DNA of 64,000 nucleotides, from positions 1-64,000 of the forward strand of contig JAPKCM010000011.1 in assembly GCA_028822935.1 (NCBI GenBank), given 5' to 3'. The stretch comes from Akkermansiaceae bacterium. GTDB lineage: Bacteria; Verrucomicrobiota; Verrucomicrobiia; Verrucomicrobiales; Akkermansiaceae. Below are positions 1 through 7,728 of this stretch, one piece after another. The notes under the pieces were generated by a model. The model made no database searches. It worked only from the letters and a program-made list of their open reading frames with translations, and had not been told where the DNA came from. Position 1 is the first letter of the stretch; each line of letters starts with the position of its first letter. Both the position numbers and the translations under genes were made by a program.

Positions 1-1012
1 TCGCTTCCGCAAAAATCTGCTGCTCGACCGCCTGACGCGCCTTATTGAAATCATCAAGCTCCTGAGCCAAGATTTCTGCTTCTTTGGAACAATCCGTCAT
101 GAGCGTTTCCAGTGCTTTCTCCGGTTGATCCATCCGGCCTGCCGCGTTAATCCGTGGCCCCAGACGGAAGCCCACATCCGCACTGCTCAGCTTTCCTTCT
201 ACCCCTGCAAGCGACAGCAGAGCTCTCAATCCAGGACGTGATGAGTCAGCCAACCCACGCAACCCATGACGAACCAGCAAGCGATTCTCATCAACAAGAG
301 GGACGATATCAGAAATGGTCGCCATCGCCACCAGATCGAGAACCTCCTTGAGATCGAAGTCAGGAACGGGACGCGTTTTTAAGAGCGCGTGAGCCAATTT
401 GAAAACAACACCCGCGGCACAAAGATAACTCCGCTTGTCACCCGAAGCTTTCGGATTCACCAAGGCGACACAATCAGGACGACCCGCCTTTCCGATCTCG
501 TGATGATCCACCACCACGGTTTCAATCCCCCGCTCTTTCAGTCCCGCGATAGCTTCATTTGAAACAGTGCCACAATCCACCGTCACCAAGAGATCCGGCT
601 TCCCGTTCTCTTCCAAACAGCGCGTGATGCCCGCTTCGCTGAGACCATAACCCTCACTACTACGATGAGGAATAAAGGCATCGGGATTGAGGCCATAGGC
701 CGAAAGCACCAGACTCATCACCGAAATGGAACTCACTCCATCGACGTCGTAGTCGCCATAGATACAGACCTTCTCTCCTCGATCAACCGCTTCAAGAATC
801 CGCACCACCGCGAGATCCATCTCCGCGATCTCGAAAGGATCTGAAAGTTCCGCCAGCTTCGGTTTGAGAAACTTGCTCACCTTTTCGCGCAAAATCCCGC
901 GTTGAGCCATTAGCTTCGCAAGAATACGAGGCATTCCTTCCGTTAGAAGATCTTCCCAACCATCAGGGACCTCGCGGAGAATCCACTCCACGTCTGTATT
1001 TTCCTGACTCAC
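1..1012 (-). CDS. recJ: Single-stranded-DNA exonuclease RecJ (N-terminal part, runs off window)
   Basis: RecJ is the 5'-3' single-strand DNA exonuclease of RecF-type recombination and mismatch repair. About 337 codons are present and the 3' part lies beyond position 1. The translation carries the DHH phosphoesterase hallmarks: YGDYDVDG (metal-binding Asp), VTVDCG, VVDHHE, and LGPRINAAGRMD near the left edge, in the expected order. The best start is GTG at 1012 (SQENTDVEWILREVP follows); an upstream in-phase candidate is cut off by TGA. No clear Shine-Dalgarno precedes it. The next gene upstream on the minus strand ends at 1153, so 140 bp separate them; this spacer holds a small CGGCCT/AGGCCG palindrome. 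Confidence 0.93.
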   Translation of the reverse strand, partial: MSQENTDVEWILREVPDGWEDLLTEGMPRILAKLMAQRGILREKVSKFLKPKLAELSDPFEIAEMDLAVVRILEAVDRGEKVCIYGDYDVDGVSSISVMSLVLSAYGLNPDAFIPHRSSEGYGLSEAGITRCLEENGKPDLLVTVDCGTVSNEAIAGLKERGIETVVVDHHEIGKAGRPDCVALVNPKASGDKRSYLCAAGVVFKLAHALLKTRPVPDFDLKEVLDLVAMATISDIVPLVDENRLLVRHGLRGLADSSRPGLRALLSLAGVEGKLSSADVGFRLGPRINAAGRMDQPEKALETLMTDCSKEAEILAQELDDFNKARQAVEQQIFAEA

Positions 1013-1152
1013 AGGTTCACAAAGTTTGCTAAATGAGAACGGCCTAAGGCCGAACAAGCCGCTTTAGAAGCAGAGGAGTGGCGATCGTGAACTAGTAGTA
1101 AGCAGAGTTTCTCCCGGCCTGAGCAGGAGCAACTTTGAAATGGTTGAAAAAT

Positions 1153-1707
1153 TCATGCTGTCAACATGACAGCCGTCTGGGAAGGCGGCAAGAGAAAGAG
1201 ATCTTTCTCTGATATAAGCCGTGAAATCCCTTTCAAATACCGCATCGACCGTTTCGCTTCGCGATCCAAATTCCCGGGCCAGTTCTTGGACCTCAGTCCC
1301 CGCCGTTCATAAGCTGCCGACCCGTAAAAAGAGAACTTACGATCCTTCAGAAAGAGAATAAAGAAGGCCCCATTCGCCTCTACAGTTTTCTCATGTTTGA
1401 GGTTGCCAAACGCCGTTCGTGCCGGGAGCCCCTTTCCCATTAGGTGCTCCACCGCATCCATGCCGTGGTAGGTCTCTCCATTGGAACTCTCGACCAGCAA
1501 GAACGTCCAGTTTGGCGTATTCGCCGAAATCCATTTCTCCAGCCCCACCAGCTGTCCCTGCGAAACTCCAATATTTCCTTTTAAATAGAGATGCTGACTA
1601 AGGTCCATTCCTAAACAATGCTCGCCCCGCTCTTGAGCTTCAGCGGAGAATCTCCCGCCCACGCGCTCCATGTTAGAAGCAGCGAAACCACAAATCCCCT
1701 GACCCAC
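1153..1707 (-). CDS. Hypothetical protein, 184 aa
   Basis: I do not recognise the family. The predicted soluble protein has no signal peptide or membrane segment. Features are a hydrophobic strand WTFLLVES around residue 68, the segment GAFFILFLKDRKFSFYGS around residue 115, and a basic NWPGNLDREAKRSMRYL stretch around residue 143. The GTG start at 1707 lies 4 bp after the stop of the upstream exonuclease gene, which argues for translation as the last gene of that operon. Internal ATGs at 1671 and 1608 are alternatives, and the conserved-looking part begins after the second. No role can be assigned beyond the operon association with a DEDD nuclease and an RDD protein. Confidence 0.6.
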   Translation of the reverse strand: MGQGICGFAASNMERVGGRFSAEAQERGEHCLGMDLSQHLYLKGNIGVSQGQLVGLEKWISANTPNWTFLLVESSNGETYHGMDAVEHLMGKGLPARTAFGNLKHEKTVEANGAFFILFLKDRKFSFYGSAAYERRGLRSKNWPGNLDREAKRSMRYLKGISRLISEKDLFLLPPSQTAVMLTA

Positions 1708-1711
1708 GCGC

Positions 1712-2305
1712 TTACCACGACACCTTCACTTCCTGAAGATGGCCGCCCCGGTCATCGTATTTCACGAGCCCGTGCTTCTGACCGTATTCGAAAACTTCCT
1801 TGGTCACCTTCACATCGTAGCAGCAATACTCCGCAATCTTCATCATCGGCTCAATCTTCTTTGTCTTCTTATATTCCTGCCACCACTTCAGGGCATCGAG
1901 CCCATCCGCCGTTTTCGATTCCCCAAGAGTGGCCTTGGCCGCCGAGTCGAGCTTGAGACGGAAGCCCAGCGTCTCCTCCAGCTTGAGCATCATGTCGCAG
2001 TTCAACGTCTGCACCGGAAGATCGTAAATGGTGTAGCCCTGAAGGACGGGATAATCGAATTGGATATGGTTCCAGCCGACAACGAGATCCGCCTTCACGA
2101 GTTGTTCGATGAGATCTTCCACCTGATCTTCACCATAAATGTGATACCGCCCCGTTTCCGTCGAGTAGGTCACCCCCACCGACATCCCCATTTTATCCTT
2201 ATGCGCTGCGCCACCGACATCGCCAAAGCTGCGCTGCGTCTCGAGATCAAAGTAAACCGTTCCTGCCACAGCTCTATTCCTAGAGGAAGCCTCCCCCTCC
2301 GGCAA
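1712..2305 (-). CDS. DEDD-type 3'-5' exonuclease / RNase H-like protein
   Basis: This is a 197-residue ribonuclease-H-fold nuclease of the DnaQ-like DEDD class. Visible catalytic motifs are Exo I, FDLET (Asp20, Glu22); Exo II, GWNHIQFD (Asp84); and Exo III, YCCYD (Tyr160-x3-Asp164, the DEDDy arrangement). The protein is a stand-alone domain, close to the predicted RNase-H-like nucleases seen alone or beside helicases, so its substrate (DNA or RNA) cannot be read from sequence. It starts 1 bp after the stop of the RDD gene and is followed 4 bp later by the unknown 184-aa gene, so all are probably co-transcribed. The first ~15 residues look unstructured and a later start is possible. Confidence 0.85.
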   Translation of the reverse strand: MPEGEASSRNRAVAGTVYFDLETQRSFGDVGGAAHKDKMGMSVGVTYSTETGRYHIYGEDQVEDLIEQLVKADLVVGWNHIQFDYPVLQGYTIYDLPVQTLNCDMMLKLEETLGFRLKLDSAAKATLGESKTADGLDALKWWQEYKKTKKIEPMMKIAEYCCYDVKVTKEVFEYGQKHGLVKYDDRGGHLQEVKVSW

Positions 2306-2306
2306 G

Positions 2307-3095
2307 TCACGAAGCTTGCTTGTATTCTTCGAGCGTTTTCTGAATCTCAGGCCAAACTTGCGGCCCTAGCTCGGGCCAGAGAATCCACACATTCAAAACG
2401 AAGATACCTGCCATCACCGCAAAATAGAACACCAGTCTCGCTGCCGATAGCGGAGCTGCGGGAACCCGAAACCCCATCACGAGATCCCATAGGGGGGCGC
2501 CCCTCTTTTTTACCATCCACAGGGCCACCAGATGCCCAATCAAAAGGAGGATGGGCATCCTCATGCCTACGCCAAGCACCCAGACCCGCATCGAGCGCAT
2601 TATGGCCGCCCCCAACGAAAGAAGATTCTCTTCTTGATCTTCGACTCGAAGCCGCAGGACCCATTTTCCGGGGGTCAGCCCAAAAAGATGCAGCAAAATC
2701 CCCTCAAAAATAATGGCTGGCACAAAATGGGCGGCGAAGACCCAAGCCGTGATCTGCTCACTCGGGTCGGGCATCATTTTCATCCCGCCCAGACGAAAGA
2801 CGAACAAGATCAAGCATGAATAAAGCGCCAGATCAAGCCAGCGCGCCCCCAGTCGACGCCACAGAATCCCCCAATCGGTCTTCACCGGCAAGGGTGGCGG
2901 CACGGGGATTTCTTCCACCTTCTTCTCAAACTCTGCTTCGAAAAAGTGAACCTCCTTAGCAGGCATCCACCCCTCCGCGCCTTCATACCACATCTGAACA
3001 TCTTCGGAGAGTTCATCCCTGCGAATCCGTTCACGAATCTCGTAGTCCTCGTATGGACCCCGTTTTTCTCCATCCTCAATCAGCCAGATTTCCAT
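2307..3095 (-). CDS. GYF_2 + RDD domain membrane protein
   Basis: The 262-residue protein begins with a GYF_2-like domain (residues 1-50, with WLIEDGEKRGPYEDYEI and MWYEGAEGWMPA). An RDD domain follows (about 75-260) with the characteristic Arg/Asp pattern (RRLGARWLDLALY, GLTPGKWVLRLRV) and four or five hydrophobic segments. RDD proteins are poorly characterised polytopic inner-membrane proteins, some implicated in transport. It lies 5 bp downstream of the LolC/E-like gene and 1 bp upstream of the exonuclease gene. The GYF_2-RDD combination is common in PVC-group genomes (recollection, not checked here). Confidence 0.85.
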   Translation of the reverse strand: MEIWLIEDGEKRGPYEDYEIRERIRRDELSEDVQMWYEGAEGWMPAKEVHFFEAEFEKKVEEIPVPPPLPVKTDWGILWRRLGARWLDLALYSCLILFVFRLGGMKMMPDPSEQITAWVFAAHFVPAIIFEGILLHLFGLTPGKWVLRLRVEDQEENLLSLGAAIMRSMRVWVLGVGMRMPILLLIGHLVALWMVKKRGAPLWDLVMGFRVPAAPLSAARLVFYFAVMAGIFVLNVWILWPELGPQVWPEIQKTLEEYKQAS

Positions 3096-3100
3096 TCAAT

Positions 3101-4729
3101 TTAAAGATTACGGAGTGATTTTGCAGGATCGCGGAAGGCCGCCATGAGAGCGGGAACAAGCGCGGCAATGAGACAGAGAATCACCGCGACAACGCAGATC
3201 ACTCCAAGGTGCTCCGGAATAATGCGGGCCGGAAGCTCGTCCATCCCATGGAACCCAGCCGGGAAGGCATCGATCCCTATCCCTCTGAGTAGAGTTAAAA
3301 TTCCCTGACGGTATTCGAGCGCCAACAAACCAAGTCCCAAACCCAGCAGCGATCCCGCGATGCCCACGATCACACCTTGGTAGAGGAAGACGCGCACAAT
3401 CTGCGAAGGCCGTGCACCGAGCGCTTTCATCACGCCGATCTCCTGACGCTTCTGCACTGTCACGGTATACATCACGGCTGTGATGCTGAAGGCCGAGAGG
3501 ATCGTGATAAAGGAGAGCGCAAAGCTCATCATCACCTTTTCCGTTTTAACCAACTGAAATTGCTGCTCGTGAGTCTTCATCCAACTGCGCACGAGCCAAT
3601 CCTCGCCCAGCTTCTTCTGCAGCTTTGTCGCGACCACTTCCGCATGGTAAGGATCTTCCGCTCGGATTCCGATCGCTTCGACTGCTTCTTGCAAACCTTT
3701 GAGCTGCTGACCGATCGCCAGTGGCACAAAGGCTCCTGGTCCCTGCGAGCGCTTGGTATCCCGATAGATACCAATGACCGTCACTTCCACAGGAGTGACA
3801 AATTCCTCAATATTCGCGAAGGCCTGTAAGTCCGCTTCCTTCAGATCAATATCCCTCAGATCCCCGAGCATATTTCTAACAACCTGCTGCGTTCCGGCGG
3901 CAAAATACTCCCTGCCCGAATCATCTTTCCGCAAGGGCTTATTAAGCACAGCAAAGAGAATCCCATCGATAATTTCAGCCTCACCAGCGCGCATCGGCTT
4001 ACCTTTTGTTCCTTCTTCCAGCAGAATAAGGTCTTGGATTATGCGGAAGGCCTCCGTCAGCTTTGCTCCCTCTACCACTTCTTCCTCACCAGATTTGCTA
4101 AATATCGTTTCAACCGCTTCTGCAAACGGCCCCAAGCGATCTTCGTAAAGAATCCAGGCGCGCTCTTGCTGCTTGATGCGGTAGACTTCCATCACCGCAT
4201 CGAGATTCTTGGACGCCAGAAAATTAAGCTTATCGCCGACCTGCAAACTCAGAGCCTCGGCAAGCTGACGCGAGATCACAGCTCGGTCATCCAGGCCCAT
4301 ATCAGCACTACTCGTCGGGTGCGCTTCCAGATCAAGTTGTTCTTCAAGCGCCTCGATCTGTGCTGCGTTCTCAGAATTGATCGCCCGAAAAACCACCGGC
4401 TTCTGCCAGCCTTTCGCATCGAGGAGCACATATCCCTCGATGAGTGCGTAGGCCCCAATCACGCCCTCTTCCTCAGCGAGACTTTTTTCCATCGGCTCCC
4501 AATCCAAAATCCCCGCACCATAGGCCGACTCCAGCCGAACGTGCGGAGCATAGCCCAGCAGTATCTCCTTAAGGTTCCGCTCAAAGCCCGCATGGACTGA
4601 AAGCACCACGATTAGAACCATTACCCCTGCAGCCACGCCGAGAAGCGAGATCAAGGTGATGATCGAAACGAATGTCCGAAGCGGATTAAGATACCGCAGA
4701 GCAAGGGTCCAACTGAAAGATTTCAACAC
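3101..4729 (-). CDS. LolC/LolE-family lipoprotein-releasing ABC transporter permease
   Basis: This is a 542-residue FtsX/MacB-type permease. An N-terminal transmembrane segment (residues 20-48, STLISLL-like then GVMVLIVVLSVHAGF) is followed by a long periplasmic MacB_PCD-like region. A C-terminal FtsX core has three membrane spans and the coupling motif KRQEIGVMKALGARPSQIV around residue 430. The family extracts outer-membrane lipoproteins from the inner membrane together with the ATPase LolD. It is about 130 residues longer than E. coli LolC/LolE, the surplus lying in the periplasmic domain. No LolD ATPase is adjacent: the divergent neighbour is a glyoxalase. LolC and LolE cannot be told apart, so no symbol is given. 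Confidence 0.88.
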   Translation of the reverse strand: MLKSFSWTLALRYLNPLRTFVSIITLISLLGVAAGVMVLIVVLSVHAGFERNLKEILLGYAPHVRLESAYGAGILDWEPMEKSLAEEEGVIGAYALIEGYVLLDAKGWQKPVVFRAINSENAAQIEALEEQLDLEAHPTSSADMGLDDRAVISRQLAEALSLQVGDKLNFLASKNLDAVMEVYRIKQQERAWILYEDRLGPFAEAVETIFSKSGEEEVVEGAKLTEAFRIIQDLILLEEGTKGKPMRAGEAEIIDGILFAVLNKPLRKDDSGREYFAAGTQQVVRNMLGDLRDIDLKEADLQAFANIEEFVTPVEVTVIGIYRDTKRSQGPGAFVPLAIGQQLKGLQEAVEAIGIRAEDPYHAEVVATKLQKKLGEDWLVRSWMKTHEQQFQLVKTEKVMMSFALSFITILSAFSITAVMYTVTVQKRQEIGVMKALGARPSQIVRVFLYQGVIVGIAGSLLGLGLGLLALEYRQGILTLLRGIGIDAFPAGFHGMDELPARIIPEHLGVICVVAVILCLIAALVPALMAAFRDPAKSLRNL

Positions 4730-4836
4730 CGCAAGATTCCCCCGCTTGGGTGAAATGACAAACCCAATCTCCCCCAGAGCGTCAAGAGAGCTAAAATTCC
4801 GATGGAATTCGCGGTATCCCGAGAATAGCCTCCGCC

Positions 4837-5211
4837 GTGATCAAATTTCTCCACACCCGTGTCCGTGTCGCCGATCCTGCTGCTTCTATCGCGTTCTACC
4901 AGAAGCTCGGATTCGAACTCGGCGTGCAGAAAACCTCCCCCCAAGGAAATCAGCTCGCCTTCCTCCACCTCCCCGGAAACGACCATTTTTTAGAGCTCAC
5001 CCACTCTCCCGACTACAAAGTCGAGGTTCCCGAAGATCTGATGCACACCGCTGTCGGCGTCGAGGACATCATTGCCTACTGTGATGCGCTCGAAAATGGC
5101 GGTATCGAAATCTGGCCCGGCGGCTGGCGCGAGAAATTCTCTACCGGCGAGCGCAAAATGGCTTTCGTGACCGATCCCGACGGCTACGAGGTCGAAATCC
5201 TCGAAAAGTAG
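4837..5211 (+). CDS. VOC-family lactoylglutathione lyase-like protein (glyoxalase I)
   Basis: A 124-residue single vicinal-oxygen-chelate domain, the usual length for bacterial GloA. Candidate metal ligands fall at the expected positions: His6 (FLHTRVRV), Glu53 (FLELTH), His70 (LMHTAVGV) and Glu120 (DPDGYEVEILE). The ending DPDGYEVEI is typical of glyoxalase I, which isomerises the methylglyoxal-thiol hemithioacetal to a lactoyl thioester. ATG at 4837 follows a short divergent spacer with the LolC/E-like gene. It precedes coaX by 71 bp, which contains a probable promoter, so it is likely monocistronic. The thiol cofactor used in this organism is not evident. Confidence 0.88.
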   Translation: MIKFLHTRVRVADPAASIAFYQKLGFELGVQKTSPQGNQLAFLHLPGNDHFLELTHSPDYKVEVPEDLMHTAVGVEDIIAYCDALENGGIEIWPGGWREKFSTGERKMAFVTDPDGYEVEILEK

Positions 5212-5233
5212 GCCCGGTTAAAAATTTACCTCA

Positions 5234-5254
5234 TTTGGATTTGTTTAGAGTTTC
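5234..5254 (+). repeat. Short interspersed 21-bp repeat (copy 1)
   Basis: The 21 bp beginning TTTGGATTTG and ending AGAGTTTC are identical to 7675-7695. An inverted partial copy sits near 7513-7531. The copy lies just upstream of coaX; the second lies just upstream of metX. It is A/T-rich and may be part of promoters rather than a mobile repeat. Confidence 0.4.
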
Positions 5255-5282
5255 TCCAGCTAGAATCTAAGATCCCCCCCCA

Positions 5283-6014
5283 ATGCACCTTCTTATCGAT
5301 AACTCGAATACGCGCACCAAGATCGCTCTCGCCGAGGGTCTATCCATCTCGGAGTGGCGCGCCGTCATTCCAACACCCGAGTTATCGCCTGAAACCCTTA
5401 CCAGTGTTCTTGCGGGAGTCACATTCGACAAAGTCTCCGTCTGCTCCGTCGTCCCAAAAGCCGCTGAAATGATGGAGACCTATTTCGAGGTCTCCCTTCA
5501 CCAAATTTCCCACCAGTCGATCCTCCCGATCAAGATCGACTACCCTTGCCCGGAACAAATCGGGGCAGACCGCCTCGCCAATACTGTGGCCGCCGTTTCC
5601 AAATATGGTGCCCCAGCCATCGTGATCGATTTCGGCACCGCAGTGACCTTCGATGTCGCCAGCGCAGAGGGCGCTTACCTTGGCGGTGCGATTGCGCCAG
5701 GCACCGCTTCTCTGCGAAATTACCTCCACCGCCAAACAGCTCTCCTCCCTTCTATTCAACTCACCGAACCCACCAACGCGATTGGAAAAAGCACTGAAGA
5801 CGCGATGCAAGTAGGCGCAGTGATCGGCTATCGCGGCCTCATTCGCGAAATCTTAAAAGAAATCCGTGAGGAATTAGGCGGCAACCCGGCGATCATTGCC
5901 ACGGGAGGCGATGCCGCCCTCATTGCAAGTGGCCTCGATGAAATCAGGAGCATCGATCCCGACCTCACCCTGGAAGGAATTCGCCAGATTGGTGTGACAA
6001 ATCACAAAAATTGA
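5283..6014 (+). CDS. coaX: Type III pantothenate kinase
   Basis: CoaX phosphorylates pantothenate to 4'-phosphopantothenate, the first step of CoA synthesis. The 243-residue protein shows the acetate/sugar kinase-Hsp70-actin fold motifs of the type III family: phosphate-1 LIDNSNTRTK (residues 4-13), GADR (94-97) and phosphate-2 VIDFGTAVTFD (114-124). GGAIAPG follows at about 135. The first motif reads DNSNT where DxGNT is usual. ATG 5283 lies directly after a run of eight C residues, with no purine-rich Shine-Dalgarno. With panC (31.6 kb) it gives two steps of pantothenate/CoA synthesis in this window. The next gene, a ROK kinase, starts 48 bp downstream. Confidence 0.95.
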   Translation: MHLLIDNSNTRTKIALAEGLSISEWRAVIPTPELSPETLTSVLAGVTFDKVSVCSVVPKAAEMMETYFEVSLHQISHQSILPIKIDYPCPEQIGADRLANTVAAVSKYGAPAIVIDFGTAVTFDVASAEGAYLGGAIAPGTASLRNYLHRQTALLPSIQLTEPTNAIGKSTEDAMQVGAVIGYRGLIREILKEIREELGGNPAIIATGGDAALIASGLDEIRSIDPDLTLEGIRQIGVTNHKN

Positions 6015-6040
6015 ATTTCTGACGTGGCACGAAGTCCTGA

Positions 6041-6051
6041 GCTAGTCTAGC
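6041..6051. promoter_or_regulatory. 11-bp palindrome upstream of ROK kinase
   Basis: GCTAG-T-CTAGC is a perfect palindrome 12 bp before the ATG of the ROK gene. It has the same TAGTCTA core as palindromes at 10256-10266 and 11604-11614, each upstream of a gene start. It contains TAGTCT, which could also serve as a -10 hexamer. An operator role is inferred. Confidence 0.35.
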
Positions 6052-6062
6052 CTCGCCCCTTA

Positions 6063-7016
6063 ATGAGTGACATCCCTCTCGCGATTGGAATCGACTTTGG
6101 CGGAACCACAGTGAAAGCTGGGGTGTTGTATCGCAGCAATGTCATCAGTAATGCCAAACCGATTGAAACCCAAAGTTTTCAAGGAGCTGACGCACTCGTC
6201 AAAGAGATCGCACGGGTCATTGGAGAGCTCCAGAAACTTCATCCAAATGTCGCAGCGGTCGGCGTCGGAGTCCCAGGGTTTGTAGATTTTAAAACAGGCC
6301 TCGTCCACAATGTCACCAATGTTGAAGGCTGGGTCCGCTTCCCCTTGAAGCGGCGTCTTGAAGCACTCACCGAACTTCCGGTCACTGCCGAAAACGACGC
6401 CAACTGCATGGCTTATGCCGAGTGGAAACGCGGCTCGGGACGCGGCGTGGAAAATCTTGTTGCCCTGACCCTCGGAACCGGAGTCGGTGGAGGATTCGTG
6501 GTGAACGGCCAAATGGTCCGCGGCGCAAAATCACTCGCCGGCGAACTCGGACAAACTTCAATCGATTATCAAGGCAGAACCGGAACCTACGGGAACCGAG
6601 GCGCCCTTGAGGAATATATCGGAAATGCGCAGATCGCCGAAACTGCTGTAGAAGCCTACGCTGCTGCGGGAGAAACGAAAACTTTGGAGGAATGCTCTCC
6701 CGCACATCTTGCCAAGCGCGCAATCCGCCACGACCTCATCGCCCAGCAAGTTTGGGACGGAGTCGCTGAAAAACTCGCCTGTGCCCTAATGAACTGCTGC
6801 TGGCTCCTCAATCCTGATGCCATTATCATCGGCGGCGGCGTCGCACGGGCCGGAGCCGTCCTTTTCGCCCCCTTGGAGCACGCCCTTCAGCGCCAACTCA
6901 GCACGCCCTTCAAAGAAAGCCTGCGCATCCTCCCGGCACGCTTTGGAAATGAAGCGGGCATCATCGGTGCTGCGACCCTCGCTCTCGAAGAAGCAGGATT
7001 CAACGTCGACGACTGA
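6063..7016 (+). CDS. ROK-family sugar kinase (glucokinase-like), zinc site missing
   Basis: The 317-residue protein has the ROK ATP-binding motif GIDFGGTTVKAGV (residues 9-21), the catalytic pair in ENDANCMAY (Asn111, Asp112) and GTGVGGGFVVNG (138-149). It most likely phosphorylates glucose or a related hexose. The usual ROK zinc site is absent: GELGH reads GELGQ (160-164), and the CxCGxxGCxE segment is replaced by a cysteine-free TYGNRGALEEY (175-185). Spacing is preserved, so the loop remains but cannot hold zinc. Gln instead of His also removes a residue that normally contacts the sugar, so specificity may differ. It lies 48 bp after coaX on the same strand. Confidence 0.88.
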   Translation: MSDIPLAIGIDFGGTTVKAGVLYRSNVISNAKPIETQSFQGADALVKEIARVIGELQKLHPNVAAVGVGVPGFVDFKTGLVHNVTNVEGWVRFPLKRRLEALTELPVTAENDANCMAYAEWKRGSGRGVENLVALTLGTGVGGGFVVNGQMVRGAKSLAGELGQTSIDYQGRTGTYGNRGALEEYIGNAQIAETAVEAYAAAGETKTLEECSPAHLAKRAIRHDLIAQQVWDGVAEKLACALMNCCWLLNPDAIIIGGGVARAGAVLFAPLEHALQRQLSTPFKESLRILPARFGNEAGIIGAATLALEEAGFNVDD

Positions 7017-7022
7017 TTCGAC

Positions 7023-7493
7023 TTAAAGGTCCAACTCGACCCAACTGCGGCAACCGCCGTATTTCTTGGCGTATTTAAAGGTGATTGGCTCCGGAAGCTT
7101 CTCCACTTCCACGTAGGCTAGGTGGATACTTCCCGAGGCCATTCCCTTTCCTTCCCAGAAGAAACGATCTCGAATCGTTTGCTCGGTCCAAATGTGCTGA
7201 TCGCTCAACTTAGCGACTTCCTCCCAATCCGTGAGCGTCACCGCCTTGCTCACCGTTACCTTGCTGGTGATCACAACCTCTTCATCAATCTCCCACTCGG
7301 ATTTGGCCATCACGTCAGGCACCGTGACGAAATCTCCCTGAGCATGAAAGCGCGTGGGAAACAGAACGAACTCCCCATGGGCGAAGGAAAATCCCTCGCG
7401 CCCCTCATGAATCCCACCCTTTCTTAGGATGATCTTCTGACGACCAGACTCCAGAACCTCACAGACAACATCCCATTCTTTGAAAGCAATCAC
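7023..7493 (-). CDS. DUF1802 family protein
   Basis: A 156-residue protein with the DUF1802 pattern: an N-terminal FKEWDVVCEVLESGRQKIILRK region, then GFSFAHGEFVLFPT around residue 38 and a C-terminal KYGGCRSWVEL. Function of the family is unknown; fusion to nucleotide-metabolism domains elsewhere has led to guesses only. It converges on the ROK gene with 6 bp between stop codons. Upstream lies a 235-bp non-coding spacer holding short A/T-rich repeats and a degenerate ATCCGTGTCCATCTGTCGTT motif. Confidence 0.8.
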   Translation of the reverse strand: MIAFKEWDVVCEVLESGRQKIILRKGGIHEGREGFSFAHGEFVLFPTRFHAQGDFVTVPDVMAKSEWEIDEEVVITSKVTVSKAVTLTDWEEVAKLSDQHIWTEQTIRDRFFWEGKGMASGSIHLAYVEVEKLPEPITFKYAKKYGGCRSWVELDL

Positions 7494-7674
7494 TTGGCGA
7501 CCAAATCCTAAATTCTAAATTTTGAAACTCTAAACAGACTTAAATCACTCATCGCAGAGAATGAGCTTCCTCATTTAGTAAAACTCTTCGCCCCAAATCC
7601 CGCTTCCCCAGTCGATCCCTCCTAATCCGTGTCCATCTGTCGTTAAACCTTCCCTGCATCGCCCCCATTCGCGC

Positions 7675-7695
7675 TTTGGATTTGTTTAGAGTTTC
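7675..7695 (+). repeat. Short interspersed 21-bp repeat (copy 2)
   Basis: Identical over 21 bp to 5234-5254. The element and a degenerate direct repeat (GGATTTAGAGTTTC at 7704-7717) form the leader of metX. An inverted relative lies at about 7513-7531 in the same spacer, so the spacer could fold or represent duplicated promoter DNA. Confidence 0.4.
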
Positions 7696-7728
7696 AAATT
7701 TTCGGATTTAGAGTTTCACTATCGAACC

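Noticed and set aside
1035-1060. CGGCCTAAGGCCG palindrome between recJ and the next gene
   Set aside because: Short stem without a T run; not convincing as terminator or operator.
1739-2713. Long plus-strand open frame (about 324 codons) opposite the exonuclease and RDD genes
   Set aside because: It is antisense to two genes with clear conserved motifs, and its translation shows no recognisable domain; it reflects codon bias of the real strand.
7494-7728. SAM riboswitch before metX
   Set aside because: The A/T-rich spacer shows repeats but none of the conserved SAM aptamer cores that I can recognise.
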